Assembly: GCA_937883755.1 (NCBI GenBank)
Contig: CAKZYA010000059.1
Location: forward strand, 248,001-312,000
Origin: an uncultured Flammeovirgaceae bacterium
Lineage (GTDB): Bacteria; Bacteroidota; Bacteroidia; Cytophagales; Cyclobacteriaceae
Length of the DNA stretch: 64,000 bases
Reading direction: 5' to 3'
How positions within the stretch are numbered: position 1 is the stretch's first letter; each line of letters begins with the position of its first letter. Under the pieces are notes generated by a model, which saw only the letters and a list, made by a program, of their open reading frames with translations, made no database searches and was not told the origin of the DNA. This document shows, piece by piece, positions 52,766 to 61,280 of the stretch. The translations under genes and the position numbers were made by a program.

Positions 52766-52809
52766 ATTAGTCATCCCTGATTGATTACCCACCCCCAACC
52801 AAGTCACCC

Positions 52810-54186
52810 ATGCAACCGCTAAAAATTTATAAATTATTCTTAGCCCTCGGGCTGTTGACCACCGCCTGCGCTCCCTACTTTCGTCAGCCCCTTTCCACGG
52901 CACCGGCGCGACTGGGAGCGGAAACGCCCCAGTACCAGCACCTGACCAACTTACCAGCGCCTCAGCAACCGGTCACCGCAGCCGTCTACAAGTTCCGTGA
53001 CCAGACTGGGCAGTACAAAGATGCTAATAACGGCATTAGCTACTCTACGGCCATTACCCAAGGTACAACCTCTATCTTGCTGCGAGCCTTGGAAGAATCG
53101 GGCTGGTTTGTGCCTATTGAGCGGGAAGGCTTGTCCAACTTACTCAACGAGCGTAAGATCATCCGCTCCAGTAGGGATAACTTCTCTCAAAAGAACGGAA
53201 ACCAAGAACCCGACTTACCACCCTTACTCTTTGCCGGGATTTTACTGGAAGGCGGCATTGTTTCTTACGATGCCAATGTGCTCACCGGAGGTGCGGGATT
53301 ACGCTACTTTGGCGCCGGAGCTTCGGGGCAGTATCGTCAAGATCGGGTGACGGTCTACTTGCGAGCCACTTCTACCCAAACCGGACGTATCCTCAAGACG
53401 GTCTACACATCTAAAACCGTACTATCCCAAAAAGTAGATGTAGGTTTGTTTCGCTTTGTAAGCTTTCAACGCTTGTTAGAAACTGAAACCGGCTTTACCT
53501 ACAATGAACCGGGGGAACTCGCCGTACGAGAAGCCATTGAAAAGGCAGTAGAAAGCCTGATTATTGAAGGGATACTAGACCAGTTATGGAATTTACAACA
53601 TGAGGAAGAGCGCAATCATCCGGCCATTCAACGCTACTTGGCCGAGAAGGAGGAGAATCAATCCGTAGATGCGCTAGGCGGACAGCAGCGAGAGCGACGG
53701 GGAATGATCAGTGTGGGCTTAGGCGGTGGTGTACTTCGCTACGGCGGGGACTTTCGGCGGCCGATCATCAAACCAGCCGTAGAAGGTAGTCTTCAGTGGC
53801 AAGCCGGACCTTCCTTTGCCCTGAACCTATCGGGCGGACGAGGCACCTTAGCCACCGAAGAAGTGTATCAATCGGATTTCTACTACGGCGAGATCAGTAC
53901 CCAGTTCTGGATACTACCTCGCTACCGCTACACCCCTTTCCTACGATTGGGTTTGGGATTGACCAGCGAGGATACCGGTGATCTATCGGATATCATCAGC
54001 AACTATCATCCGCATGCGGTCTACGAGCTGGGCTTTGAGTACCTGCTCAGCGACCGGGTGGGTATCCAGGTTGCTCTCAACAACCGCTACCTGTTCAGCG
54101 ATGAGCTCGACCAGGTCGTGCAGGGGCGACGTAATGACTTTTACTGGGGAGCTAATCTAGGGGTACAACTCTACCTGGGGCGCTAA
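52810..54186 (+). CDS. csgG: Curli secretion channel CsgG with extra C-terminal barrel-like domain
   Basis: A 458-residue protein. The lipoprotein signal ends LLTTAC with Cys20. Residues about 50-275 are the CsgG pore domain: AAVYKFRDQTGQYKD, AITQGTTSILLRALEESGWFVPIEREGLSNLLNER (as shorter phrases) and DRVTVYLRATSTQTGRIL. E. coli CsgG ends about here at 277 residues in all. The remaining 175 residues (about 285-458) form amphipathic strands ending LGVQLYLGR and look like a small outer-membrane barrel. The extra domain could anchor or scaffold the secretion pore. It is 61 bases upstream of the major curlin gene. Confidence 0.92.
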   Translation: MQPLKIYKLFLALGLLTTACAPYFRQPLSTAPARLGAETPQYQHLTNLPAPQQPVTAAVYKFRDQTGQYKDANNGISYSTAITQGTTSILLRALEESGWFVPIEREGLSNLLNERKIIRSSRDNFSQKNGNQEPDLPPLLFAGILLEGGIVSYDANVLTGGAGLRYFGAGASGQYRQDRVTVYLRATSTQTGRILKTVYTSKTVLSQKVDVGLFRFVSFQRLLETETGFTYNEPGELAVREAIEKAVESLIIEGILDQLWNLQHEEERNHPAIQRYLAEKEENQSVDALGGQQRERRGMISVGLGGGVLRYGGDFRRPIIKPAVEGSLQWQAGPSFALNLSGGRGTLATEEVYQSDFYYGEISTQFWILPRYRYTPFLRLGLGLTSEDTGDLSDIISNYHPHAVYELGFEYLLSDRVGIQVALNNRYLFSDELDQVVQGRRNDFYWGANLGVQLYLGR

Positions 54187-54246
54187 CCCCCACATTATAA
54201 TGTCTCTATTCAACTATTTTATAACCAATTAATTTCTTAAACAATC

Positions 54247-57027
54247 ATGAAAAAGTTAATCGCAAGTTTAATGATGGGTGGGCTGGCCACCGGAGTCAGC
54301 TTGGCTCAAGACAACCAGAGCGACGTCCAACAGAAGGGCGAAGAAAACTCCGGGATCGTCGTCCAGGAGGGTACAATCAACACGGCTAACATTCTTCAGG
54401 GAATTGGCGGAACGGCTGATTTTAACGAGGCGGTTCAAACGCAAATCGGAGACAAGAACGAAGCTTTTATTGATCAGGGTACAGAAGGTGGTGAGGCCTA
54501 CTACAATGTGGCTACTCAGACTCAGAAGGGTGACGAAAACTCCGCTGATATTGATCAAGGGACTAGAGATGGATACGCCGAAGGCAACACCGCCACCCAG
54601 ACCCAGGAAACTGATTACAATACTGCGGTTATCGACCAGGGAGATGATGACGGCGAGGCCTACGACAACGTAGCTACCCAGACCCAAACCGGGGAGGAAA
54701 ACTTCGCAGATATTGAGCAGGGCGATGAAGGTGGATACGCTGAGGAAAACGAAGCTACCCAAACCCAAGAAGGTGATTACAATACTGCGATTATCGACCA
54801 GGGAGATGATGACGGTGAGGCCTATGATAATGTAGCCACTCAATATCAAGGAGGCGACTATAACGAGGCGTTTATTGATCAAGGAGAAGACGATGGATAT
54901 GGCGAAGGCAACGAAGCTACCCAAACCCAGGAGGGCGACTACAATGAAGCTGAAATCGATCAAGGCGTCGATGGTGGTGAAGCTTACGATAATGTAGCTA
55001 CCCAAACTCAACCCGGAGATGAAAACTATGCTGAAATTAACCAAGGTGTTGAAGGTGGCTACGCTGAAGGCAATGAGGCCACTCAATACCAAGAAGGTGA
55101 TTTCAACGAGGCGCTTATCGACCAGGGTAATGATGATGGCGAAGCTTACTACAATGTGGCTACCCAAGAGCAATACGGCGATGAAAACTTCGCCCAAGTT
55201 GATCAGGGCAACGGTGGCGATCGTGCTGAAGATAATGTAGCTACCCAGCAGCAGTACGGTGACCATAACAATGCTCTCATCGTTCAAGGTGATGAAGGCG
55301 GTTACGCTGAAGGCAACGAAGCCACTCAAATCCAAGAGGGTGATTTTAATGAAGCTACCATCAACCAAGGAGTTCTTGATGGTGAAGCCTACGACAATGT
55401 GGCTACCCAGAGCCAACCAGGAGATGAAAATGAAGCTACTATTGATCAGGGTATTGAAGGTGGATATGCCGAAGGTAACGAGGCTACTCAGACCCAAGAG
55501 GGTGATGAAAATAGTGCTCTCATCGAGCAAGGAACCTATGATGCCGAGGCTTACGATAACTTCGCTACTCAATACCAAGAAGGTGATTACAACCAAGCAA
55601 CTATCGAACAAGGCGATAATGCGGATGCAGAAGCGTATGACAATATCGCTACCCAAGAGCAATACGGCGATTACAACGAAGCCGTTCTCCAACAAGGCGA
55701 TGAAGGCGGCGTAGCCGAAGGCAATGAGTCTACCCAGCAACAGTACGGAGACTACAACGAGGCTCGCATAGAGCAAGGTGATGACGAAGGTGAAGCGTAC
55801 GATAACGTAATCACTCAGGAACAGTACGGCGAAGAGAACTACGCGCAAGTTGACCAAGGTGACCAAGAAGGTTACGCGGAAGGTAATGAGGCTACCCAAT
55901 ATCAAGATGGCTACTCCAACGATGCTCGTGCTTTTCAAGGTGACATAGAGGGCGAAGCCTACGATAACGTAGCCGATCAGTACCAAGAAGGTGATGAAAA
56001 CGAAGCAGTTATTGAGCAAGGTGTTGAGGGTGGCGAAGCCTACGATAATATCGCTGAGCAAGAGCAGTACGGTGATGACAATATCGCAACCATTAAGCAA
56101 GGTGTAGATGGTAGCTCTTCAGCGGGTAGTGAAGCTATCCAGTACCAAGAAGGAGATGAGAACGACGCTTTTATCTTCCAAGCGGGTGAAGACAACTTTG
56201 CTGACCAGTACCAAGAAGGTGATTACAACCTAGCTGACGCCCGACAGTACGGTGATGACAATGAAGCCTACCAAGAGCAGTACGGCGACTACAACGAAGC
56301 CACCATCAACCAGGGAAGTGCTACTAACTTTGTGGATGGTAACCTAGCGGAGCAATACCAAGAAGGCGACGAGAACTTTGCCCTAACCCAACAAGCGGGT
56401 GATTTCAATACTGCTTACGTAAGCCAAACTGGTGACGAGAACGAAGCTATTCAGCAGCAAATTGCTAACAACTCAGAAGTGTACATTGAGCAGATTGGTA
56501 ACCGAAACAGTGCTGTTCAGCAGCAAGTAGGCGAGCTTTCGGCTGATCAAATTGCCGACTTAGAGAATTTAGACCCTTTCTCACTATCACGCGGTGATAA
56601 CCAGAAAGCGGAGGCCATTCAGAAAGGCGATGATAACGTGAGCTTACAGCAGCAAGGTGGTGAAGATAACGTGGCTTACGCCGAGCAAATTGGTGAACGC
56701 AATATCATTACGCAAGCTCAGAGCGGCGAAGGAAACGATGCCTACGCTAAGCAAGATGGCTACGATAACGATATCGTGCAACTGCAACTGGGTGACTACA
56801 ACGAAGCTGACGCTCTTCAGATTGGCTACGACAACGTTTCGTTTCAAAGCCAAATTGGTGAGTATAATGTATCGGATGTAGTACAAGACGGTTTTGAGTT
56901 AACCTCTACTACCCTTCAGGAAGGTGAGTACAACGAGGCTTACGTTGACCAAAGTGGTAACGGCCACATCAGTACCATCAATCAGATCGGTACCGGGAAT
57001 GTCGCTGACGTAACCCAAGGTAATTAA
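54247..57027 (+). CDS. Giant acidic curlin (CsgA-like major amyloid subunit)
   Basis: A 926-residue secreted curlin with a signal peptide ending VSLAQ. Residues 60-627 are 21 tandem 27-residue units carrying the curlin signature Q-x-G-x2-N-x-A-x3-Q (as in QEGDYNTAIIDQ) with an added acidic-glycine segment (DDDGEAYD or EGGYAEG). From 628 to the end the units return to the usual length of about 22 residues with Asn/Gln ladders. It is much longer than E. coli CsgA (131 residues mature) and strongly acidic, so Ca2+ or other cation binding is plausible. It should form extracellular amyloid fibres exported through CsgG. Confidence 0.93.
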   Translation: MKKLIASLMMGGLATGVSLAQDNQSDVQQKGEENSGIVVQEGTINTANILQGIGGTADFNEAVQTQIGDKNEAFIDQGTEGGEAYYNVATQTQKGDENSADIDQGTRDGYAEGNTATQTQETDYNTAVIDQGDDDGEAYDNVATQTQTGEENFADIEQGDEGGYAEENEATQTQEGDYNTAIIDQGDDDGEAYDNVATQYQGGDYNEAFIDQGEDDGYGEGNEATQTQEGDYNEAEIDQGVDGGEAYDNVATQTQPGDENYAEINQGVEGGYAEGNEATQYQEGDFNEALIDQGNDDGEAYYNVATQEQYGDENFAQVDQGNGGDRAEDNVATQQQYGDHNNALIVQGDEGGYAEGNEATQIQEGDFNEATINQGVLDGEAYDNVATQSQPGDENEATIDQGIEGGYAEGNEATQTQEGDENSALIEQGTYDAEAYDNFATQYQEGDYNQATIEQGDNADAEAYDNIATQEQYGDYNEAVLQQGDEGGVAEGNESTQQQYGDYNEARIEQGDDEGEAYDNVITQEQYGEENYAQVDQGDQEGYAEGNEATQYQDGYSNDARAFQGDIEGEAYDNVADQYQEGDENEAVIEQGVEGGEAYDNIAEQEQYGDDNIATIKQGVDGSSSAGSEAIQYQEGDENDAFIFQAGEDNFADQYQEGDYNLADARQYGDDNEAYQEQYGDYNEATINQGSATNFVDGNLAEQYQEGDENFALTQQAGDFNTAYVSQTGDENEAIQQQIANNSEVYIEQIGNRNSAVQQQVGELSADQIADLENLDPFSLSRGDNQKAEAIQKGDDNVSLQQQGGEDNVAYAEQIGERNIITQAQSGEGNDAYAKQDGYDNDIVQLQLGDYNEADALQIGYDNVSFQSQIGEYNVSDVVQDGFELTSTTLQEGEYNEAYVDQSGNGHISTINQIGTGNVADVTQGN
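54424..56127 (+). repeat. 21 tandem 81-bp repeats coding 27-residue curlin units, alternating as 162-bp pairs
   Basis: The units are in phase and most alternate between two forms: one ends GEAYD or GEAYY and the next ends GYAEG or GYAEE, so the real period is often 54 residues (162 bp). One unit (about 55558-55641) is 28 residues long. The coding repeats keep one antisense frame open for 610 codons (54268-56100), which is an artefact. Confidence 0.95.
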
Positions 57028-57044
57028 TCTCTCACTTGGAATAA

Positions 57045-57088
57045 GCCAGGCGGGGGAAGTACCTTCGGGCACTTACCCCCACCTCGGC
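57045..57088 (+). promoter_or_regulatory. Strong mRNA hairpin with UUCG tetraloop between the two curlin genes
   Basis: GCCAGGCGGGGGAAGT (57045-57060) pairs with ACTTACCCCCACCTCGGC (57071-57088) with small bulges; the loop contains CC-TTCG-GG, the ultrastable UUCG form. It lies 18 bases after the major curlin stop. The following CTATTTATTAAA is a poor T-run, so it is more likely a 3' end stabiliser or partial attenuator that makes the major curlin more abundant than the minor one than a full terminator. Confidence 0.65.
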
Positions 57089-57110
57089 CTATTTATTAAA
57101 CCTACTTCTC

Positions 57111-57647
57111 ATGATACATCACACAATCAAGCTACTAGTCGTACTACTGCTAAGCAGTGGGATGAGCTACGCTCAAGATTTAGAACCAGCCTTGCCCGAA
57201 GAACCGGAAATAATCAATTTTCCCTCCGAAGTCATCGCCATGCCCGGAGCCACTATTGAGCAGGCGGGGATGTACAACGAGGTGTTCATTCAGCAGGTTG
57301 GTGGCCGGCAAACCGGTGAGCGACAGTACGCTACCTTGGTACAAACAGGTCACTACAATGTCATGGACTTAACCCAGCAGGGCATCGGTAATCAGGTAGC
57401 GGTGCAGCAGGTCGGCGATGGCAATACCTACGACGGTAATCTGCAAGGCAATGACAACCGCCTGGATATCGGTCAGTTTGGTAATGACAACCGCTTGGTA
57501 CAAGAGCTAGTAGGCAACCAAAACACCTATCAGGTGCTACAAGAAGGCAATAACAATGAACTGATCCAACGTGAATACGGAAACGGGTTGGACTATCAAG
57601 TTCATCAGCAGGGCAGCATGCAGGTCATCATCGAGAACGGCTTTTAA
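57111..57647 (+). CDS. Minor curlin / nucleator (CsgB-like)
   Basis: A 178-residue secreted protein (signal ending MSYAQ) with about five curlin repeats of normal length: IEQAGMYNEVFIQQVG, LVQTGHYNVMDLTQQGIGNQVAVQQ, NLQGNDNRLDIGQFGNDNRLVQ and LQEGNNNELIQ. Its size and its place after the major subunit fit CsgB, which nucleates curlin on the surface. Acidic inserts of the giant curlin are absent. Confidence 0.88.
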   Translation: MIHHTIKLLVVLLLSSGMSYAQDLEPALPEEPEIINFPSEVIAMPGATIEQAGMYNEVFIQQVGGRQTGERQYATLVQTGHYNVMDLTQQGIGNQVAVQQVGDGNTYDGNLQGNDNRLDIGQFGNDNRLVQELVGNQNTYQVLQEGNNNELIQREYGNGLDYQVHQQGSMQVIIENGF

Positions 57648-57670
57648 ACTTTAGACAATTTTCTTAGCAC

Positions 57671-57759
57671 TTGTTGGGGGTAACAAGTAGAATGGGGCAC
57701 CCAGCTTAGTGTAGACGATTCCGTGACGCCCCATTCTTTTCTATTACTATCCCCAACAA
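57671..57759 (+). promoter_or_regulatory. Nested-stem RNA element / intrinsic terminator after the minor curlin gene
   Basis: AGAATGGGGC (57689-57698) pairs perfectly over 10 bp with GCCCCATTCT (57728-57737), followed by TTTCTATT, a terminator-like arrangement with a 29-base loop. Around it TTGTTGGGG (57671-57679) can pair with CCCCAACAA (57751-57759). The 5' arm can instead pair locally as CTTGTT/AACAAG (57670-57675 with 57682-57687). Alternative stems suggest an attenuator controlling read-through into the lipoprotein gene at 57770, though a simple terminator plus chance outer pairing is possible. Confidence 0.6.
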
Positions 57760-57769
57760 AACAATAATT

Positions 57770-59266
57770 ATGCAACGCATACTTTCTTTCACTTTATGGC
57801 TTAGTATACTTAGCTGGCTTTCTGCCTGCACCGAAGATACTATCGCGCCCATCACGCTGGGAACCCTACAAGGCGTGGTGGTAGCCGATGAAACCCCCTT
57901 ACCCAATATCAACATTACCACCCAACCGGCTACCAACCAGCTCGTAACTGACTCTACCGGACGCTTCAGTATGATGGGTATTCCGGCGGATACCTACACC
58001 ATCACGGTGCGGGGCGAAGGTATCCGTACTACTACGCTCACTGCCTTGGTCACTCCTGATTCGGTTACCGAAGTCACTATTCAGGCGGAGCTGACTGAGC
58101 TGGAAAACCGAGTTCCTAACGCTCCTACTTTGGTAAGCCCTCAAAATGCAGTGACTAATGCGCCTCGTACCCTGACCCTCACTTGGCAAGGTAGCGACCC
58201 CGATCAAGACAGTCTGCACTACGAAGTACGACTTTTCACTTCCCAAGCCGCCTTACGTCAATCAGTCGTCGCTCAGGAGATAACCGATACTACCCTGGTG
58301 GTACAAGACCTTAAGTTTAACACTACTTATTTCTGGCAAGTCATTGCTACTGACCCCGATGGCTTGAGTAGCCAGAGTGAGGTAGGCAGCTTTACCACCC
58401 TTCCCATTCCAAACCTACGGATTGCCTGGGTCTCGGATACCTCGGGCAATGCTGAGGTCTACGCGTCGGATGGTTCAGATACCACCATTGTGCAGGTCAC
58501 GAATCAACCTGCCCGCGATGTGCAGCCTCAGCTTCACCCCCGCTTACCGCAGGTTGCCTTTACTTCCGAAGTACAGGGCGAAACCCAGTTATTCATCACC
58601 CCCCTGATAGACGGCACCCCTACCCCGATCACCCAGGTGCCGATGGCCGGTTTTCATAACATTGGTACGGGCTACACCTGGTCGCCCGACGGGGGGCAAC
58701 TCGCCTACGCCCACTATGAAGAACTGTACCGCATCAATGCCGACGGTAGTGGTTTAACCGTGATTACTCAGGCACCTGCTAATCGCCATTTTCGGGAAAT
58801 GGACTGGACAGCAACTGGCAATCAGTTTGTACTGCAAACGGTGGGTAGTCGTATTTATGACTCAGAGATTTACCTGTATTCGCCTCAGGAGGATTCACTA
58901 CGGTTACTGGTAGCCAATCAGCCCGGACAGACCCACAGTCCCAGCTTTTCTATTGATGGAAGGGAAGTAATGTTCACGTACGATGCTTCGGGTTTTGAGT
59001 CTTTGGAAGGAAGACAATTGGACAGCCGTATCTACCGGGTTCCGACCAGTGCTTCCCCGGATAGCATCCAGTGGATCGATGTGTCGGTCAACAAACCCGC
59101 CGGGACCAATGATCTGCGGCCTCGCTATTCACCTGACGGTGCGAAAATCATCTTTGAGAATACCTCTAACGACGGACAAGGCACCCCCTCAGTATGGGTT
59201 ATGGACGTAAACGGCAATAACCGCCAACTTCTTTACCAAAACGCCCAGATGCCTCATTGGAGGTAA
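57770..59266 (+). CDS. Lipoprotein with peptidase-regulatory-like, FN3-like and TolB-like propeller domains
   Basis: A 498-residue lipoprotein (SILSWLSAC, Cys20 expected). Residues about 28-105 are a carboxypeptidase-regulatory-like domain (GTLQGVVVADETPLPNIN, DSTGRFSMMGIPADTYTITV); 112-210 fibronectin-type (VPNAPTLVSPQNAV, FNTTYFWQVIATDPDG); 215-498 a TolB-like six-bladed propeller (YTWSPDGGQLAYAHYEELYRI, RPRYSPDGAKIIFEN, NGNNRQLLY). Its position last in the curli operon suggests a surface role with the fibre, for example anchoring, but this is inference. It starts 10 bases after the RNA element. Confidence 0.8.
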   Translation: MQRILSFTLWLSILSWLSACTEDTIAPITLGTLQGVVVADETPLPNINITTQPATNQLVTDSTGRFSMMGIPADTYTITVRGEGIRTTTLTALVTPDSVTEVTIQAELTELENRVPNAPTLVSPQNAVTNAPRTLTLTWQGSDPDQDSLHYEVRLFTSQAALRQSVVAQEITDTTLVVQDLKFNTTYFWQVIATDPDGLSSQSEVGSFTTLPIPNLRIAWVSDTSGNAEVYASDGSDTTIVQVTNQPARDVQPQLHPRLPQVAFTSEVQGETQLFITPLIDGTPTPITQVPMAGFHNIGTGYTWSPDGGQLAYAHYEELYRINADGSGLTVITQAPANRHFREMDWTATGNQFVLQTVGSRIYDSEIYLYSPQEDSLRLLVANQPGQTHSPSFSIDGREVMFTYDASGFESLEGRQLDSRIYRVPTSASPDSIQWIDVSVNKPAGTNDLRPRYSPDGAKIIFENTSNDGQGTPSVWVMDVNGNNRQLLYQNAQMPHWR

Positions 59267-59312
59267 TAAACAATGTACAATGTGTAGTGGATTAATGTAA
59301 GCTATCGGTTTA

Positions 59313-61241
59313 CTAGCGAACGGGAGATAGTATCATCGCTAACCCACTTTGTTCAGACACTTTCTGCTCAAATTGGGTTTGGCGGTCAACTTCCATCGTT
59401 TCAATGCGAACCTTCGTATCGGTTACAAGGGAGGGGTCATCCGAGTAGATTGTAGCTTCGTAGCTCAGGTCTGCGTCCAGAAAGTCAAGGGGAAAGGATG
59501 CTTGATAATCGGTAGTGCCCGCGAGAATTCCTACAAACCAATCATCACCCGCTTTACGGGCAATAGTTGCGTATTCCCCAGGATAGCCTGCCAGCACCCA
59601 AGTATCGTCCCAGACGGTAGGTAAAGCATCATAAAATGCTAATTCGGGTACTTCCTGGATGAAGTCCTCGCTACTTCCAGCTCCGCCTTTTTTACTTGGT
59701 GAACCTTGTGGACGATCATACCAATACAAAAACTGCCAAGGACTGTAGATGCAAACTGCTTTCGCTAGTTGGGACGCATGAGAGCCCATTTTACCTACTC
59801 TTTCGGCAAAGTAGCAGTTGGTCTGGTCACCCGCACCGGCAATCATCCGGGTAAATAAAGTATTGATTACCATGTCATTCGTCGGACTTTCCTCGTCACC
59901 CCGAATCCCTTCCTGCGTCATTAGATTAGGATAGGTGCGCGAATAACCAGTGGGTCGATACTCATCGTGGATATCAATCATTAGTTGATGGTCAGCTGCC
60001 TTCCGAACGGCATTATGCAACCAGCTTGTCCACTCTTGCGATCCCACATTCACAAAACCATACTTCACTCCTTGCACACCCCAAGATTGCAGCAAGGGAA
60101 GCACTTCATCCAGTTGTTTCTCCAGGGCACGTCGGTTTACGTACAAAATCACTCCAATATCTTTACTCTTCGCGTAGTCAATCACTTTCTGCAACTCCAG
60201 CGGTCCATCTGATCGTTTGGGGTCTACGGTAACCGTCGTTGCATCCGAGGCATCATCGTATTCATTGCCGTACCAACCGGCGTCAAACTCAATAAATTGC
60301 AGGTTATATTTCACCGCAAAATCTACGCAAGCCATACCTCCATCGGTAGTCAGAGTCACTTCCCGAATAACTTTTCCCGGTTGTATCCATGAGGCATCTT
60401 CAATTTTGGATGGCTCATTTAAGTTGAGTAACAAGTAATTATTTTGCAGAATGGCAGCCGCAGTAGTGCCAGCCATCACCCACCGCCACGGAGTAGTAAG
60501 CATACCGTCTATTGTCACTTCACTTGTTAAGTCGGCGACTAACGTGCCAGGCTGATCGGCTACGGAGCGTAGTTTCATACGGGCGTAATCCACCAAAGCC
60601 GCTTCGCCAATAGCCACGAATAACGAATCGGATAATTGAGCTAGGAACGGTCGCTCTACTGCTGCTGAATTAGAGAGCTGAGTCATGGATATTTTACGGA
60701 TTTCGCTTTGCGCCCGCAGCGATGTCCAGGTAGTGGCATTCTCATCAAGCCTAAATTCAGTATTTTCTTCTAAAATCGTTATTGAACCTTCGGCAGCATC
60801 TAATTCATAACGAAATGCCACTCCTTCGTTGTAGGCCCTAATTCGTATTTTATACTCGAAATCACTTTCCGCCAGCGTTAGCAATGTTTCCTGGTAAGCA
60901 TTCGGATATACGCTATGTTCTCCATAAATGGGCTTCCATTGGGTATCTACTTCATTCGCTTCTTGACTAATTATCTTTGGATTCTTTCCTATCTGGGTAC
61001 CATTCTCGAGGGTCAATCCTAATCGGGATGAGTTGATTACAGTTTTGCCCTGAAAACTTACAGTATAATAGGCCAATGTATTCTCATTGCCAAGCTCAAG
61101 ATTGAATATATAATTACCGTTAGGACTATTTACCTGCACCGTTTGTCCCACTTTATTCGGTGAACAGGAAAGGAAGGAAAAGCTAAGTAATAGAACCAAG
61201 AACGGGTGACAAAACGGCTCTAACATAGTAACTAAGTACAT
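59313..61241 (-). CDS. GH97 alpha-glucosidase-type glycoside hydrolase (SusB-like), lipoprotein
   Basis: A 642-residue secreted GH97 enzyme with a lipobox (SFSFLSC). N-terminal beta-sandwich ends near 270, then the (beta/alpha)8 barrel: FIEFDAGWYGNEYDD, IGVILYVNRR, VQGVKYGFVNVGSQEWTSW, MIDIHDEYRPTGYSRTYPNLMTQEGIRGDEES (given as MIDIHDEYRP and MTQEGIRGDE). The position of the retaining-type nucleophile Asp reads KYGFV, with Gly, so it belongs to the inverting, SusB-type branch acting on alpha-glucosides. It lies convergent with the curli operon end, 46 bases away. Confidence 0.92.
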   Translation of the reverse strand: MYLVTMLEPFCHPFLVLLLSFSFLSCSPNKVGQTVQVNSPNGNYIFNLELGNENTLAYYTVSFQGKTVINSSRLGLTLENGTQIGKNPKIISQEANEVDTQWKPIYGEHSVYPNAYQETLLTLAESDFEYKIRIRAYNEGVAFRYELDAAEGSITILEENTEFRLDENATTWTSLRAQSEIRKISMTQLSNSAAVERPFLAQLSDSLFVAIGEAALVDYARMKLRSVADQPGTLVADLTSEVTIDGMLTTPWRWVMAGTTAAAILQNNYLLLNLNEPSKIEDASWIQPGKVIREVTLTTDGGMACVDFAVKYNLQFIEFDAGWYGNEYDDASDATTVTVDPKRSDGPLELQKVIDYAKSKDIGVILYVNRRALEKQLDEVLPLLQSWGVQGVKYGFVNVGSQEWTSWLHNAVRKAADHQLMIDIHDEYRPTGYSRTYPNLMTQEGIRGDEESPTNDMVINTLFTRMIAGAGDQTNCYFAERVGKMGSHASQLAKAVCIYSPWQFLYWYDRPQGSPSKKGGAGSSEDFIQEVPELAFYDALPTVWDDTWVLAGYPGEYATIARKAGDDWFVGILAGTTDYQASFPLDFLDADLSYEATIYSDDPSLVTDTKVRIETMEVDRQTQFEQKVSEQSGLAMILSPVR

Positions 61242-61280
61242 TTGATTTTTCTAAGTTATTAGAAATTGCCTTCTTTTTCC

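Noticed and set aside
54268-56100. 610-codon open frame antisense to the giant curlin
   Set aside because: It follows the repeat period of the curlin gene exactly; the Leu/Ile/Val-rich product is what the reverse complement of acidic Gln/Gly codons gives. Artefact of repeats.
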